NCBI RefSeq assembly: GCF_014640075.1
Contig: NZ_BMGG01000002.1
Span: 248,001-312,000, forward strand
Reading direction: 5' to 3'
Source: Chelatococcus reniformis
Lineage (GTDB): Bacteria > Pseudomonadota > Alphaproteobacteria > Rhizobiales > Beijerinckiaceae
DNA: 64,000 nt
The notes beneath the pieces are model-generated. The model did no database searches, was not told the origin of the DNA, and saw only the letters and a program-made list of their open reading frames with translations. Positions 27,264-35,844 of this stretch are shown here, one piece after another. Both the position numbers and the translations under genes were made by a program. Position 1 is the stretch's first letter; the number at the start of each line of letters is the position of its first letter.

Positions 27264-27444
27264 GGCGCTACCGGCCGCGCTGTCCGATCGGGTGGGGGAG
27301 CCGGTCAGCCGGAAAAATGCTTCAGATGCAAACGCTTGAAGCACATTACCCCATCGGGTGATTTCGCGTGATCGGGATTTGCACTAGTGGGGTTGCGCTG
27401 GGTCGATCGTTCTAGATCGGCTTCATGTCAGGGGAGAATACCCA

Positions 27445-27693
27445 ATGCGTAAATCACTTGCGATCGCTGCCGTCGCGGCTGCCTGCGGCCTCTTCGGCGC
27501 TGTCGAGGCCCAGGCGTTACCGGGGGCGCCGGCCCTCCAGAGCGACAATGCGATGGTGCAGCAGGTCCGTGGAGGCTGCGGGACCGGCTTTCATCGCGGG
27601 CCATACGGCGGCTGCCGCCGCAACACCGCGGCCTATGGCCCGCGGGGGGCGAACGCCTGCTGGTTCCGCGGCGGCGTCAAGGTCTGTCGCTAA
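27445..27693 (+). CDS. Small secreted GCGxGxHRGPxGGC protein (copy 2)
   Basis: An 82-residue exported protein with a signal peptide (MRKSLAIAAVAAACGLFGAV, cleavage near EAQA). The mature protein has RGGCGTGFHRGPYGGCRRN, matching the motif of the gene before it, and ends in ANACWFRGGVKVCR with two more cysteines. It is thus a shorter paralogue with the same four-cysteine pattern. CAGGGGAG lies before the ATG. The 181-bp gap from copy 1 is AT-richer than its surroundings and may contain its own promoter. Function unknown. Confidence 0.82.
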   Translation: MRKSLAIAAVAAACGLFGAVEAQALPGAPALQSDNAMVQQVRGGCGTGFHRGPYGGCRRNTAAYGPRGANACWFRGGVKVCR

Positions 27694-27716
27694 GCGGCTC
27701 GGGTCCCACGATGCGC

Positions 27717-27748
27717 GGCGATCGTCCGGGTCGACCCGGACGGTCGCC
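27717..27748. terminator. Bidirectional GC-rich terminator hairpin
   Basis: Arms GGCGATCGTCCGGGTC (27717-27732) and GACCCGGACGGTCGCC (27733-27748) pair over 16 bases with one G-T wobble. It lies between the convergent small secreted protein gene and the monooxygenase gene. No T-run on either side, but position and strength suit a terminator. Confidence 0.6.
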
Positions 27749-27765
27749 GGGCTCCCGTGGCCAGC

Positions 27766-29118
27766 TCAACCTGCGGCCTGCGGATGGCTTGTTTCGGTGA
27801 AGAAGCGGTTGCTCGGGCGCGGCAGCCCCAGATTCTCGCGCAGGGTCCGTCCCTCGTAGTCGAGGCGGAACAGCCCGCGCCGCTGCAGCTCCGGCACCAC
27901 CTTGTCGACGAAGTCGTCGAGCCCCTCCGGCAGATAGGGGAACATGACGTTGAAGCCGTCGCAGGCCTCCGTCATCAGCCACTCCTCCATGCCGTCGGCG
28001 ATGGTCTGCGGCGTGCCGACGAAGGCCAGGCCGGCATAGCCGCCGAGGCGCTGCGCCAGCTGCCGCACCGTCAGGTTGTCGCGGCGCGCCACCTGGATCA
28101 CCCGGTCCTGCGCGCTCTTGCTCGCGTTGCTCGGCGGAACCTCCGGCAGCGGGGCGTCGGGATCGAACGCCGAGGCGTCGTGGCCGAGGGCAATCGATAG
28201 GGCGGCGATGGCGCTGTCGTAGTGGACCAAGCTGTCGAGCTTGAGACGCTTGGCGCGCGCCTCGGCGGCCGTCTCGCCGACCACGACGAAGGCGCCGGGC
28301 AGGATCTTCAGGTGATCGCGGTCGCGGCCGAGCCTTGCCATGCGCCCCTTGACGTCCGCGTAGAAGCGCTGCCCGTCGGCCAGGCTGCCGCCGGCGCCGA
28401 AGATCACCTCCGCCGTCTCGGCGGCGAGTTGCTTGCCGGCCTCGGAGGCGCCGGCCTGCACGATGACCGGCCAGCCCTGGATCGGTCGCGCCACGTTGAG
28501 CGGGCCGCGCACGGAATAGTAGGGGCCCTTATGGTTCAGCACGTGCATCTTGGCGGGGTCGAAATAGATGCCCGTCTCCATGTCGCGGACGATGGCGTCG
28601 TCGGCGAAGCTGTCCCAAAGGCCTGTGACGACATCGTAGAATTCACGAGCCCGGCGGTAGCGCTCGTCGTGCCCGACATGGTCATCGAGGCCGAAGTTGA
28701 GGGCCGCGTCCGGGTTCGAGGTGGTGACGATGTTCCAGCCGGCGCGGCCTTCGCTCAGGTGATCGAGCGAGGCGAATCGGCGGGCCAGGTGATAGGGCTG
28801 CTCGAAGGTGGTGGAGCCGGTGGCGATGAGCCCGATGTGCTCGGTGACCGCGGCGAGCGCCGGCAGCAGCGTCGGCGGATCGAACGAGGTGACCGTATGG
28901 CTCCGCTTCAGCGCCTCGATGGGCATGTTGAGCACGGCCAGGTGGTCGGCCATGAAGAAGGCATCGAACTTGCCGCGCTCGAGCTTCTGCGCAAATGCCT
29001 TGAGATGGCGGAAATTGAAGTTCGCGTCCGGATAGGCGCCGGGATAGCGCCAGGCGGCGGTGTGGATGGTCGTGGGCCGCATGAAGGCGCCGAGGTGAAG
29101 TTGACGGGCTGAGGCCAT
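27766..29118 (-). CDS. Flavin-dependent monooxygenase, NtaA/SnaA/DszA family (luciferase-like)
   Basis: A 450-residue LLM-class oxidoreductase. It opens LHLGAFMRPTTIHTAAWRYP and continues KFDAFFMADHLAVLNM, then RFASLDHLSEGRAGWNIVTT, the signature of the nitrilotriacetate/dibenzothiophene-sulfone/pristinamycin monooxygenase group. These use FMNH2 from a partner reductase and O2. The frame remains open far upstream, but that is a shadow of the binding-protein gene; ATG 29118 with AGGTGA before it is the natural start. It follows a sulfonate-type binding-protein gene by 134 bp. I infer oxidative breakdown of an imported organosulfur or amine compound. No flavin reductase gene is adjacent. Confidence 0.9.
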   Translation of the reverse strand: MASARQLHLGAFMRPTTIHTAAWRYPGAYPDANFNFRHLKAFAQKLERGKFDAFFMADHLAVLNMPIEALKRSHTVTSFDPPTLLPALAAVTEHIGLIATGSTTFEQPYHLARRFASLDHLSEGRAGWNIVTTSNPDAALNFGLDDHVGHDERYRRAREFYDVVTGLWDSFADDAIVRDMETGIYFDPAKMHVLNHKGPYYSVRGPLNVARPIQGWPVIVQAGASEAGKQLAAETAEVIFGAGGSLADGQRFYADVKGRMARLGRDRDHLKILPGAFVVVGETAAEARAKRLKLDSLVHYDSAIAALSIALGHDASAFDPDAPLPEVPPSNASKSAQDRVIQVARRDNLTVRQLAQRLGGYAGLAFVGTPQTIADGMEEWLMTEACDGFNVMFPYLPEGLDDFVDKVVPELQRRGLFRLDYEGRTLRENLGLPRPSNRFFTETSHPQAAG

Positions 29119-29252
29119 GGGATCACCTGAAGGGCTCTGCCGAGCGGCCCTTCCGCCACGCGCGCGGAGGACGCCGGCCCGGCGGCGCTGCGCCGCCGGT
29201 GAAGGCTGCGGCGGATGTAAGCAACGCCGCGGCCCATTGGAAGGTCGGAGCC

Positions 29253-30239
29253 TTAACTGGGCGGCTGCCAGATCCGCGCGGCAGAGGTGTCGATCCGCTT
29301 GGGAATGAGACCGTCCTTGGTGAAGGCATCCGCAATCGTCTGCTGTTCGGTGAGGCCCGCCCGGGTCACTGGGCCCACCGCATAGGAGCGGTGGCTGTTG
29401 GCCTCCTCGATGGTCGCGGCATCGATGCCCCACAGCCCGGCCAGCAGCTTGGCGGCCTCGGCCGGATGCTGCTTGACCCAGAGGCCGGTCTCCTTGAGCT
29501 TGGCGAAGGTCACGGCGAGCGCCGCGCCGCGCTTGTCCTGCGTCGCCGCCGAGGTCAGGTAGTAGCGCTTGTAGCTGGCGAGCCTCTCGCCGTCGGCGAG
29601 TATCCTGGCGTCGGTCTGCCGCCTGGCGCTGGTCAGGAACGGGTCCCACGCCACCCAGGCATCCACGTGGCCACTGACGAACGCTGCCCGGCCATCGGCC
29701 GGCGGCAGATAAGCCGGCCTGATGTCGGCGAAGCTGAGGCCCTTGCTGGCTAGCGCGGCGAGCAGCAGGAAGTGGCTGCCGGCCCCCTTGGTCACGGCCA
29801 CCCGCTTGCCCTTCAAATCTGGGATCGCAGCGATCGGCGCATCCTTCGCCACGAGGATCGCCTGGGCCGCCGGGGAGGGGCCCTCTTCGGCAACGTAGAC
29901 CAGGTCGGCCCCCGCCGCCTGGGCGAAGACCGGCACGGTGTCGGCGACGTCGGCGCTGAAGTCCACGTTCCCGAGGTTGAGCGCCTCCAGCAGCGGCAGG
30001 CCGCTGGTGAACTCGTGCCAGCTGACCTTGGTGCCGAGCGGCGCCAGCGCCTTCTCCAGTTCCCCGTTGGCCTTCAGGATGGCGATCAGCGTGGACGATC
30101 TCTGAAAGCCGATGCGAAGCGTGTCGGCTGGCTGGGCGGCGGCGGTGGTTACCAAAGCGAGGGCGACGGCAAGCGTGCCCAGGATCGTCCGCAGGCCCGT
30201 CAGCGCCCGCGCGGCTGTCGCCGATCGGCGCTCGTTCAT
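29253..30239 (-). CDS. Sulfonate-type ABC substrate-binding protein (SsuA-like)
   Basis: A 328-residue periplasmic binding protein. The signal peptide runs to about AAA|QP (residue 35). The mature part begins TLRIGFQRSSTLIAILKANG, followed by VSWHEFTSGLPLLEALNLG and VDFSADVADTVPVFAQAAG, the standard opening of aliphatic sulfonate binding proteins. ATG 30239 was chosen; the frame is open to a GTG at 30320, which would spoil the signal peptide. No permease or ATPase gene is adjacent. With the monooxygenase gene downstream it suggests sulfur scavenging. The ligand itself is not shown. Confidence 0.88.
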   Translation of the reverse strand: MNERRSATAARALTGLRTILGTLAVALALVTTAAAQPADTLRIGFQRSSTLIAILKANGELEKALAPLGTKVSWHEFTSGLPLLEALNLGNVDFSADVADTVPVFAQAAGADLVYVAEEGPSPAAQAILVAKDAPIAAIPDLKGKRVAVTKGAGSHFLLLAALASKGLSFADIRPAYLPPADGRAAFVSGHVDAWVAWDPFLTSARRQTDARILADGERLASYKRYYLTSAATQDKRGAALAVTFAKLKETGLWVKQHPAEAAKLLAGLWGIDAATIEEANSHRSYAVGPVTRAGLTEQQTIADAFTKDGLIPKRIDTSAARIWQPPS

Positions 30240-30367
30240 GTGCTGAAAAGTCAACGTGCCGCTCCTGGAGCATAGGGCCGCCCGCCCGGGCCCGCCGCAT
30301 CGTCGCAGAGCATCTTCCACGGCCCCAGAGGTGTCGATGAGACAGACTTCCGTTCTTGCATGCTCAT

Positions 30368-30384
30368 GGAGAAATAAATTCTCC
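30368..30384 (-). terminator. Small hairpin downstream of the oxidoreductase operon
   Basis: GGAGAA (30368-30373), loop ATAAA, TTCTCC (30379-30384). It is about 80 bases beyond the last gene of the leftward oxidoreductase operon and 130 before the binding-protein start, so it may end the one or lie in the leader of the other. Only six base pairs; weak call. Confidence 0.3.
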
Positions 30385-30464
30385 GTTGGGCCTGCCGGTT
30401 GCTGGTCGGCAACCTCGGGCAGACGCCCGCGACACGAACAGCGCGAACGCCCGATGGCTGCCGT

Positions 30465-33400
30465 TCAGGGTCGACGCCGGGAAAGCAACGTGGCGGCGAA
30501 TGCCTGAAGGTCAGGGGGGACGACGCTGGCCGGTTCGATGCCCGCCGACAAAGGCACACTCAGGTGCCAGTTGGTTTGAAACCGGAACGCACCAAAATCT
30601 TCGTCGACGATACTGGGAATATCGAGCGTTCCGGTCGGGCAGGGCTCTGGATCGAAAGGAGCGCCCAGGCCGACCTGGCCGTACGCGCCCTGAAATGTTG
30701 CAGAGTCGAAGCGAAAGTCGAGATGCGAATAAACGAAGGCGCCGCTCGTCGTAAGCGAGATAAGCGGGTGTTCAAGGAGCCGTCGGACCGATTTCAGGCG
30801 AGAGAAGCGGGGATTGGCGGCTTGTCCCGGCAATCCCCGTTCGGACAAATCGGTGCCGATCTCCCCGAGATCGCATTGAACTTGAAAGGATCCGTCGCGC
30901 GACGTGATCCGGGCGAGCCGCTTGTTGAAGCCATACAGGTTGACGCCGATCCATACGGGTGCAATCTCGTCAAGAAAAAGATGCGGCATATAATTGAATG
31001 GGCCGCCGCTTGGAGCATTAATACTGTTCTGTTTTACAAAAGGTATAAGCTCAATTACCTCATGATATCGCATGCCGCCAATCGGGACAAAGCCGGGACG
31101 AACATTTTTCTGGCGGCTGAACAGAAATACGATTGGATGCCGACGCCTTGACGATGCCTCCGGCCCGAGGCCAAGCGGCGGGTCGAGAGCCAGCCCCGCC
31201 GGCAGCAAACGCTGTACAGCGTCAGAGTCGCGCCAGATGGTGACACAATAGCCCTCCATCGAGCCAACGCCACCGGCGGCGCCGGCTTTCAGTTGTTTGA
31301 GAAGGCTGACGACCGGCAGCAACGTGACGGGAATAGGGATTCTGCCGGAGTTGCCGAAACCTGGAATGGACATGCTCCCTCCTGTTATCGCTCTTGCCGT
31401 CGCTCGGCCCGACATGACCGCGGCTTCAATGCAGCCGGCGTCTAATCCGGTCCGGACCCAGTCGCCCGCGAGAAATAGATTGGAAACTCCGGTCCCATCC
31501 GGCCAAAGGCGTGAGCGGAGACTGCCGGGTGTCGACAGCACATATCGCTCCCACGGATTTATATTTACCCGCACGTATTGAGCGTCGAGGCGAGCCGCGC
31601 CGGCCGTCCCTGGAGGAGCCTGGAGCAGCCCCCAATTGAAACCCGAACCGCAGGCATCGCGGGCATTCGGCCAGAGCACCGGCAGTTGCCGGTTCATCCA
31701 AGGCACGATCGCCGCTTTGGCCCTCTCGATCTCGGCCTTGGGGAACTGAGGATAGGGCGACGGCGGAGGGATGACCTCCGCATCGGGGAAAACGCCCACA
31801 AAATAGGCCAACGACCGCGCGATCCGCCCGCCGCCGGCATATTCGGCTGCGAGCAGCGGCGTATTGTCTTGCCACGACTGGAGAGGCGAATGGCTCCAAT
31901 CCCTACGCTCATCCCCAAAGCCAACCAGAACGGTTCCGGGGTCGTGCCAGCCAAGTTGTGCGGTCTCCTTGTTCAGCCAGAGTTGCACGGCCAACGTCTG
32001 GGTGGTCTTGACCTCGTCGAGGCACCTGCCCCAGGTGTCTGGATAAAAGTCCCGAAGCTCGTGGCAAATCGAATGAAGTCCTCCGAAACCGGTTCCGAGG
32101 ATCGCGATGTCGAAGGTGTCGATGGCCGAACCCTGAACGTCGGGGGATCGCAGGCGCAACGTGACCTCGTTGTTCGTGCCGGCCCAATCGGTCCACGCCG
32201 ACTCCAGGTCATGCCCCTCCAACAGGTGGCCATTTTTTATTTGAGAATAGTCAGGATGAATTGGCCAACTCTTGAAGTCGCGTCCCGGTACATCGATCAA
32301 CGGCTCGTATTCGGCTCGCGGGTCCTTGAGGTCGACCTGGCGGCTGAGCGCAACTCTCTCGATCCTGCTTCCGTCGGACGATAGGTGAAGCGCATCGAGT
32401 CTATGGAAAAAATTGAACTTCACCTTCCGCCCGCAAAGATACTTGTAAAGTGGGGCGAATAGAAAATCGGCCATCGGCTCGCGCAGGGTATAGAAGATCG
32501 AGCCCTTATGGGTCAACAAGAGCCGAAGTAGTGCGAGCGTGCCGACACCTGCACTGACCTCCCGGATTCCTTTAACGTAGCCAAAGACATAGTCGTAGCA
32601 TCCCCGAACGATCGCCGACTCCAAACTGTCCTGGCGGCAGCCGTTCTGCTTCATCCACGCGGACCACTCCAGATCGTCGATGGCGTCGAATCCGCTCGAC
32701 AACACGTCGGCGGACAGGAGTCCTTGGATGAGCCCACCGGCCAAGTCGTAAAGGATGTCGAAACGACGCGCCTCATCACCGTCGGGAGCGGCGCCGACCG
32801 CGCTAGTGACCTGCCTGCGGAAGGCCCCGACAAGCCTGTCCCTATCGCCGGCCTCGATTTTCGCGGGTTCCGCAGCGGACCGGTCCAGCAATGCCGCTAT
32901 GGCGGACAAAGGCGTTGGAAAGACGACGTCATGCGGCACCCCCATGACCGCGGCGATCTCCCGGTGCATGCTCACTTGAGCGTTCGGCTCCAGGAACTGC
33001 GCGAGCGGAGAGTTGAGAAAGCTCTCCTCCACCCAAGTCAGGAGTGTTCTCAGGAGGGTGACCGGGGCAAAGCCGCCATTCCCGTCGATACCCGGATCCC
33101 GGGCGTTCGGGCGCGCGCTCAGCAGCCAGGGCTTCCATACGCCGTCGACGAGCTCCATGGCGGTGAAGTGGTTCAGGCCTTCGAATTTTTCGCGCCATTC
33201 ATCGTTCGGACGCCCGAGGCGCGCGTAGAGCCGCTGCACCAAATCGAAGGAGTTGTCATAAAATCCGGCCCAGACATGAAGGCCGTGCTCGAGCGCGCGG
33301 CAATCTCTATGCGCATCTCGACCGACCAGGCATTTGCCTCCGAGGCGCCAGCCGAGCGTATAGATGGCAATATCGTAGCGCGTCTGCTCCGGATCCTGCT

Positions 33401-33473
33401 CGGTCAGTTCAAAAGCAGCGGTGAGGGCGGCGATACCGCCGCCGAAGATTGCAACGCGTGTCCTTTGCATCAT
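30465..33473 (-). CDS. FAD-dependent oxidoreductase (phytoene desaturase-like) fused to an acetoacetate decarboxylase-like domain
   Basis: A 1002-residue protein. Residues 1-700 are an FAD/NAD(P)-binding amine-oxidase-type fold: RVAIFGGGIAALTAAFEL at the start, LGWRLGGKCLVGRD, EHGLHVWAGFYDN, and near 665-695 LFLAGDWVRTGLDAGCIEAA, as in phytoene desaturase and HpnE-like enzymes. From about residue 735 a second domain matches acetoacetate decarboxylase: DSDAVQRLLPAGLALDPPLG, then PHLFLDEIAPVWIGVNLYGF directly followed by NKRLARI, whose Lys aligns with the Schiff-base lysine. Met701 has its own AGGAGGGAGC upstream, so the second domain may also be made alone. ATG 33473 follows GAGGGAGG. It is the last gene of the operon, 13 bp after its paralogue. 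The pathway is unknown. Confidence 0.82.
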   Translation of the reverse strand: MMQRTRVAIFGGGIAALTAAFELTEQDPEQTRYDIAIYTLGWRLGGKCLVGRDAHRDCRALEHGLHVWAGFYDNSFDLVQRLYARLGRPNDEWREKFEGLNHFTAMELVDGVWKPWLLSARPNARDPGIDGNGGFAPVTLLRTLLTWVEESFLNSPLAQFLEPNAQVSMHREIAAVMGVPHDVVFPTPLSAIAALLDRSAAEPAKIEAGDRDRLVGAFRRQVTSAVGAAPDGDEARRFDILYDLAGGLIQGLLSADVLSSGFDAIDDLEWSAWMKQNGCRQDSLESAIVRGCYDYVFGYVKGIREVSAGVGTLALLRLLLTHKGSIFYTLREPMADFLFAPLYKYLCGRKVKFNFFHRLDALHLSSDGSRIERVALSRQVDLKDPRAEYEPLIDVPGRDFKSWPIHPDYSQIKNGHLLEGHDLESAWTDWAGTNNEVTLRLRSPDVQGSAIDTFDIAILGTGFGGLHSICHELRDFYPDTWGRCLDEVKTTQTLAVQLWLNKETAQLGWHDPGTVLVGFGDERRDWSHSPLQSWQDNTPLLAAEYAGGGRIARSLAYFVGVFPDAEVIPPPSPYPQFPKAEIERAKAAIVPWMNRQLPVLWPNARDACGSGFNWGLLQAPPGTAGAARLDAQYVRVNINPWERYVLSTPGSLRSRLWPDGTGVSNLFLAGDWVRTGLDAGCIEAAVMSGRATARAITGGSMSIPGFGNSGRIPIPVTLLPVVSLLKQLKAGAAGGVGSMEGYCVTIWRDSDAVQRLLPAGLALDPPLGLGPEASSRRRHPIVFLFSRQKNVRPGFVPIGGMRYHEVIELIPFVKQNSINAPSGGPFNYMPHLFLDEIAPVWIGVNLYGFNKRLARITSRDGSFQVQCDLGEIGTDLSERGLPGQAANPRFSRLKSVRRLLEHPLISLTTSGAFVYSHLDFRFDSATFQGAYGQVGLGAPFDPEPCPTGTLDIPSIVDEDFGAFRFQTNWHLSVPLSAGIEPASVVPPDLQAFAATLLSRRRP
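31373..31387 (-). promoter_or_regulatory. Internal ribosome-binding site and in-frame ATG at the domain junction
   Basis: Read on the minus strand, AGGAGGGAGC directly precedes an in-frame ATG (31373-31371) at residue 701, where the oxidoreductase domain ends and the decarboxylase-like domain is about to begin. Initiation here would give a 302-residue protein holding only the second domain. The bases also encode a natural GGS linker, so chance is possible. Confidence 0.4.
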
Positions 33474-33486
33474 CTCCGGCCCTCCC

Positions 33487-35820
33487 TCACGGTGGATGGC
33501 GCGGCATGCCGCCGACCGAACTCGGCGCGCTGCCTTCCCATGCCGCGTCGACAAGAGCTTCCCACAGCAGCATCGCGCCCTCCGCCACAAGGCTGAGCGG
33601 AGCGGGTAGGCCGTCGCCAAATCTCAGGAAGTCCTCGCCTGGAATGGCGAAGCTGGTCCCTGAGATGGCGCGGGCCGCCTGCATGCCGGAGATGACCGCC
33701 GTCTCGATGCATTCGGTGTTGAAGCCGCTGTCAATCCAAGCGCCGGCGAGGTAGAGATGGCCGAACCCGGAGGCGTCGGTCGCCAGACGCCATCGCGTCG
33801 AGCCGGCGGCCGAGGCGACGCAGCAACTCGACGGATCGACGTTCGCCTGACACACCTGTGCGTCGATGCGGTCGGACCCTGCGGCCCCGTCGGGGTCGAA
33901 CAGAACGGTCCAATCAAAATATCCGTGCGGACTTGTTCCCGGCCAAATACAGCGAGCCTTTCTGCTGAACCAATCGATCGCCTCGGAGCGCGCGCGCGCC
34001 TTGGCATCCGCGGGAACGTGACCTTCTTCGGGAGGGGCGCGGTACAGTTCGCACGCAAACGCGTCGCAAAGATACTGGAGCGATTCCGGCCCAACGGGGC
34101 CGGAGCCGTAGGGCTCGAACTGCAGGACCTGCGACATGTCGGCCCAGATGCCGAGCGGATCCGGTCCGGTCGAGATGACCGTTTTCTCCGGTGCGTCCGG
34201 CGGCACCGCCCCTTCGGGCGGCCATCGGAATCCGGCCGTCGGGACGCTGCACCATGCCTGAACCGAAATGCTCGGAACCAGGGTTGCCGTCTCGGTCATT
34301 GCACGGAACTGCGCATTGGCTTCGATGAGCGCGTCGCAGGGTCCTGGCGCCGCATTCAGCTTCTTGAAGGCGCCGAGGGGAACGGCGAGGATGACATTGT
34401 CGAATTCACGGCCCTGCCGGAGCATGACCTTGCCGACGGAATGAGTGCACCAATGCGATTCAAGATCGATGTTCTGCGTCGCGAGTTGTTCGCCGCAGTG
34501 GATCTGGTCCCATAGTGGCCGGCTTGGCCAGGATTGGAGGAACCCGTTGCCGGGGCCGGGAGCGATCGTCGGGATGTATTCTCCGCTTATCAGATTGACC
34601 TGCCGATCAAATTCGATCCACTCCACGGCGGTTTTGGAGGGGTCCAATGCAATGCGGTTCATTTTCATGAAGAATTGAAATTTGACTCCACGTCTCTTCA
34701 AGACCTCGTATATCGGCACGACGACGACCTCGCCCATTCCCGATTGCATCTCGAATGCGAACGCGCCCCTGTAGGTGCCGTACAGGCGAATGACGGCCTG
34801 GGTGGCCGTTCCGGCGCCGTAGCTCGGGCGCCGCTTGTCCCCCTCGCAGTATTGAAGCATGGAATCATAGAGCGCCTGCACGATCGGCGAGCCATAGATC
34901 GAGCTCCGATCCGCTCCGCAGACCGCAAGCCATTCGCGGAAATCCATGAGGTCGAGATCGCCGACGGTGGCGCCCCCAAGCATCATGTCGACGACGACGC
35001 CCTTGATCGCGGCCGTCCCCACATCGATAAGTTGAGCGAGGAAGTTTCCGGAAGGCCGCTTCACGAAGGCTTCCGTGTCGAGTGCGGCCCTTGCAAAGCT
35101 TCGGATCACGCTGATGAAGGCTCGGAGCTGAGCTTCGTTCCGGAGCCTGTCGTTTGCAGCGAGCATCCCTGCCCAGTCACTCGCGAGCTCAAGCACTCTT
35201 TCGGCTTGAATCGCAAGCGACCGCTCGCCCCGTCCGGCTTCCGCCGATGCCGACGTGGCATATTTCGAGGCGTCGACGCCTGCGAGCCGCAGAAGCGCGA
35301 TCGTAGTGGTGCCGAGAATCGGGTCGGGAGGAAGGGAATCGGCGAATTCACCAGGGGGTGCAAGCTGACGGAAGAACTCCTGCATGACATGGAGCATTTG
35401 TGAGAACGATGAGAACGCCGTGAGGTCGGGGGCGCTAACGCCTGGCGTGCCATCGATGCTGGGCCACCGCAGGCCAATAATCTCCGGCCGGTCCCCGGCG
35501 CCGATCGCGGAATTGCATTGGGGCTTCAGAGCGTCATCGGAACACACGATCTTCTGGTCCGCCAGGGGCTCCCACTCCTCGTAGGCTGCCCTCAGCATGC
35601 GGAATGCATTCTCGTAGCAGCCGAACCAGATATGCAGACCGTGCTCGACGACGCGGCCGCGCTCGTCGCGGCCTGTCGCGCCTTTCCCTCCGAGGCGCCA
35701 GCCCATCTGGTAGATCGTGATGTCGAAGCGCTCCCGCTGTTCAGCGCGCTGGGTCAGCTCAAAGGCGGCAGTGAGCGCGGCCATGCCGCCGCCGACGATC
35801 GCGATTCGTTGCCGTGTCAT
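33487..35820 (-). CDS. FAD-dependent oxidoreductase (phytoene desaturase/HpnE-like), paralogue
   Basis: A 777-residue protein with the same oxidoreductase domain as the next gene: RIAIVGGGMAALTAAFELTQ, then YQMGWRLGGKGATGRDE, VVEHGLHIWFGCYENAF and, near residue 720, LYLAGAWIDSGFNTECIETA. It lacks the decarboxylase-like domain. At 777 residues it is clearly longer than typical 480-550-residue phytoene desaturases, with extra helical sequence around residues 130-340. The ATG at 35820 has GGAG before it, 24 bp after the cyclase gene stop; it ends 13 bp before its paralogue. Family members oxidise or isomerise isoprenoid or other hydrophobic substrates, but no substrate can be named. Confidence 0.83.
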   Translation of the reverse strand: MTRQRIAIVGGGMAALTAAFELTQRAEQRERFDITIYQMGWRLGGKGATGRDERGRVVEHGLHIWFGCYENAFRMLRAAYEEWEPLADQKIVCSDDALKPQCNSAIGAGDRPEIIGLRWPSIDGTPGVSAPDLTAFSSFSQMLHVMQEFFRQLAPPGEFADSLPPDPILGTTTIALLRLAGVDASKYATSASAEAGRGERSLAIQAERVLELASDWAGMLAANDRLRNEAQLRAFISVIRSFARAALDTEAFVKRPSGNFLAQLIDVGTAAIKGVVVDMMLGGATVGDLDLMDFREWLAVCGADRSSIYGSPIVQALYDSMLQYCEGDKRRPSYGAGTATQAVIRLYGTYRGAFAFEMQSGMGEVVVVPIYEVLKRRGVKFQFFMKMNRIALDPSKTAVEWIEFDRQVNLISGEYIPTIAPGPGNGFLQSWPSRPLWDQIHCGEQLATQNIDLESHWCTHSVGKVMLRQGREFDNVILAVPLGAFKKLNAAPGPCDALIEANAQFRAMTETATLVPSISVQAWCSVPTAGFRWPPEGAVPPDAPEKTVISTGPDPLGIWADMSQVLQFEPYGSGPVGPESLQYLCDAFACELYRAPPEEGHVPADAKARARSEAIDWFSRKARCIWPGTSPHGYFDWTVLFDPDGAAGSDRIDAQVCQANVDPSSCCVASAAGSTRWRLATDASGFGHLYLAGAWIDSGFNTECIETAVISGMQAARAISGTSFAIPGEDFLRFGDGLPAPLSLVAEGAMLLWEALVDAAWEGSAPSSVGGMPRHPP

Positions 35821-35844
35821 GCAAGTACTCCGCGCGTTCGGTCC

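Noticed and set aside
29119-30300. N-terminal extension of the monooxygenase by almost 400 codons
   Set aside because: The extension runs in another frame through the sulfonate-binding protein gene, and the natural start at 29118 has its own ribosome-binding site.
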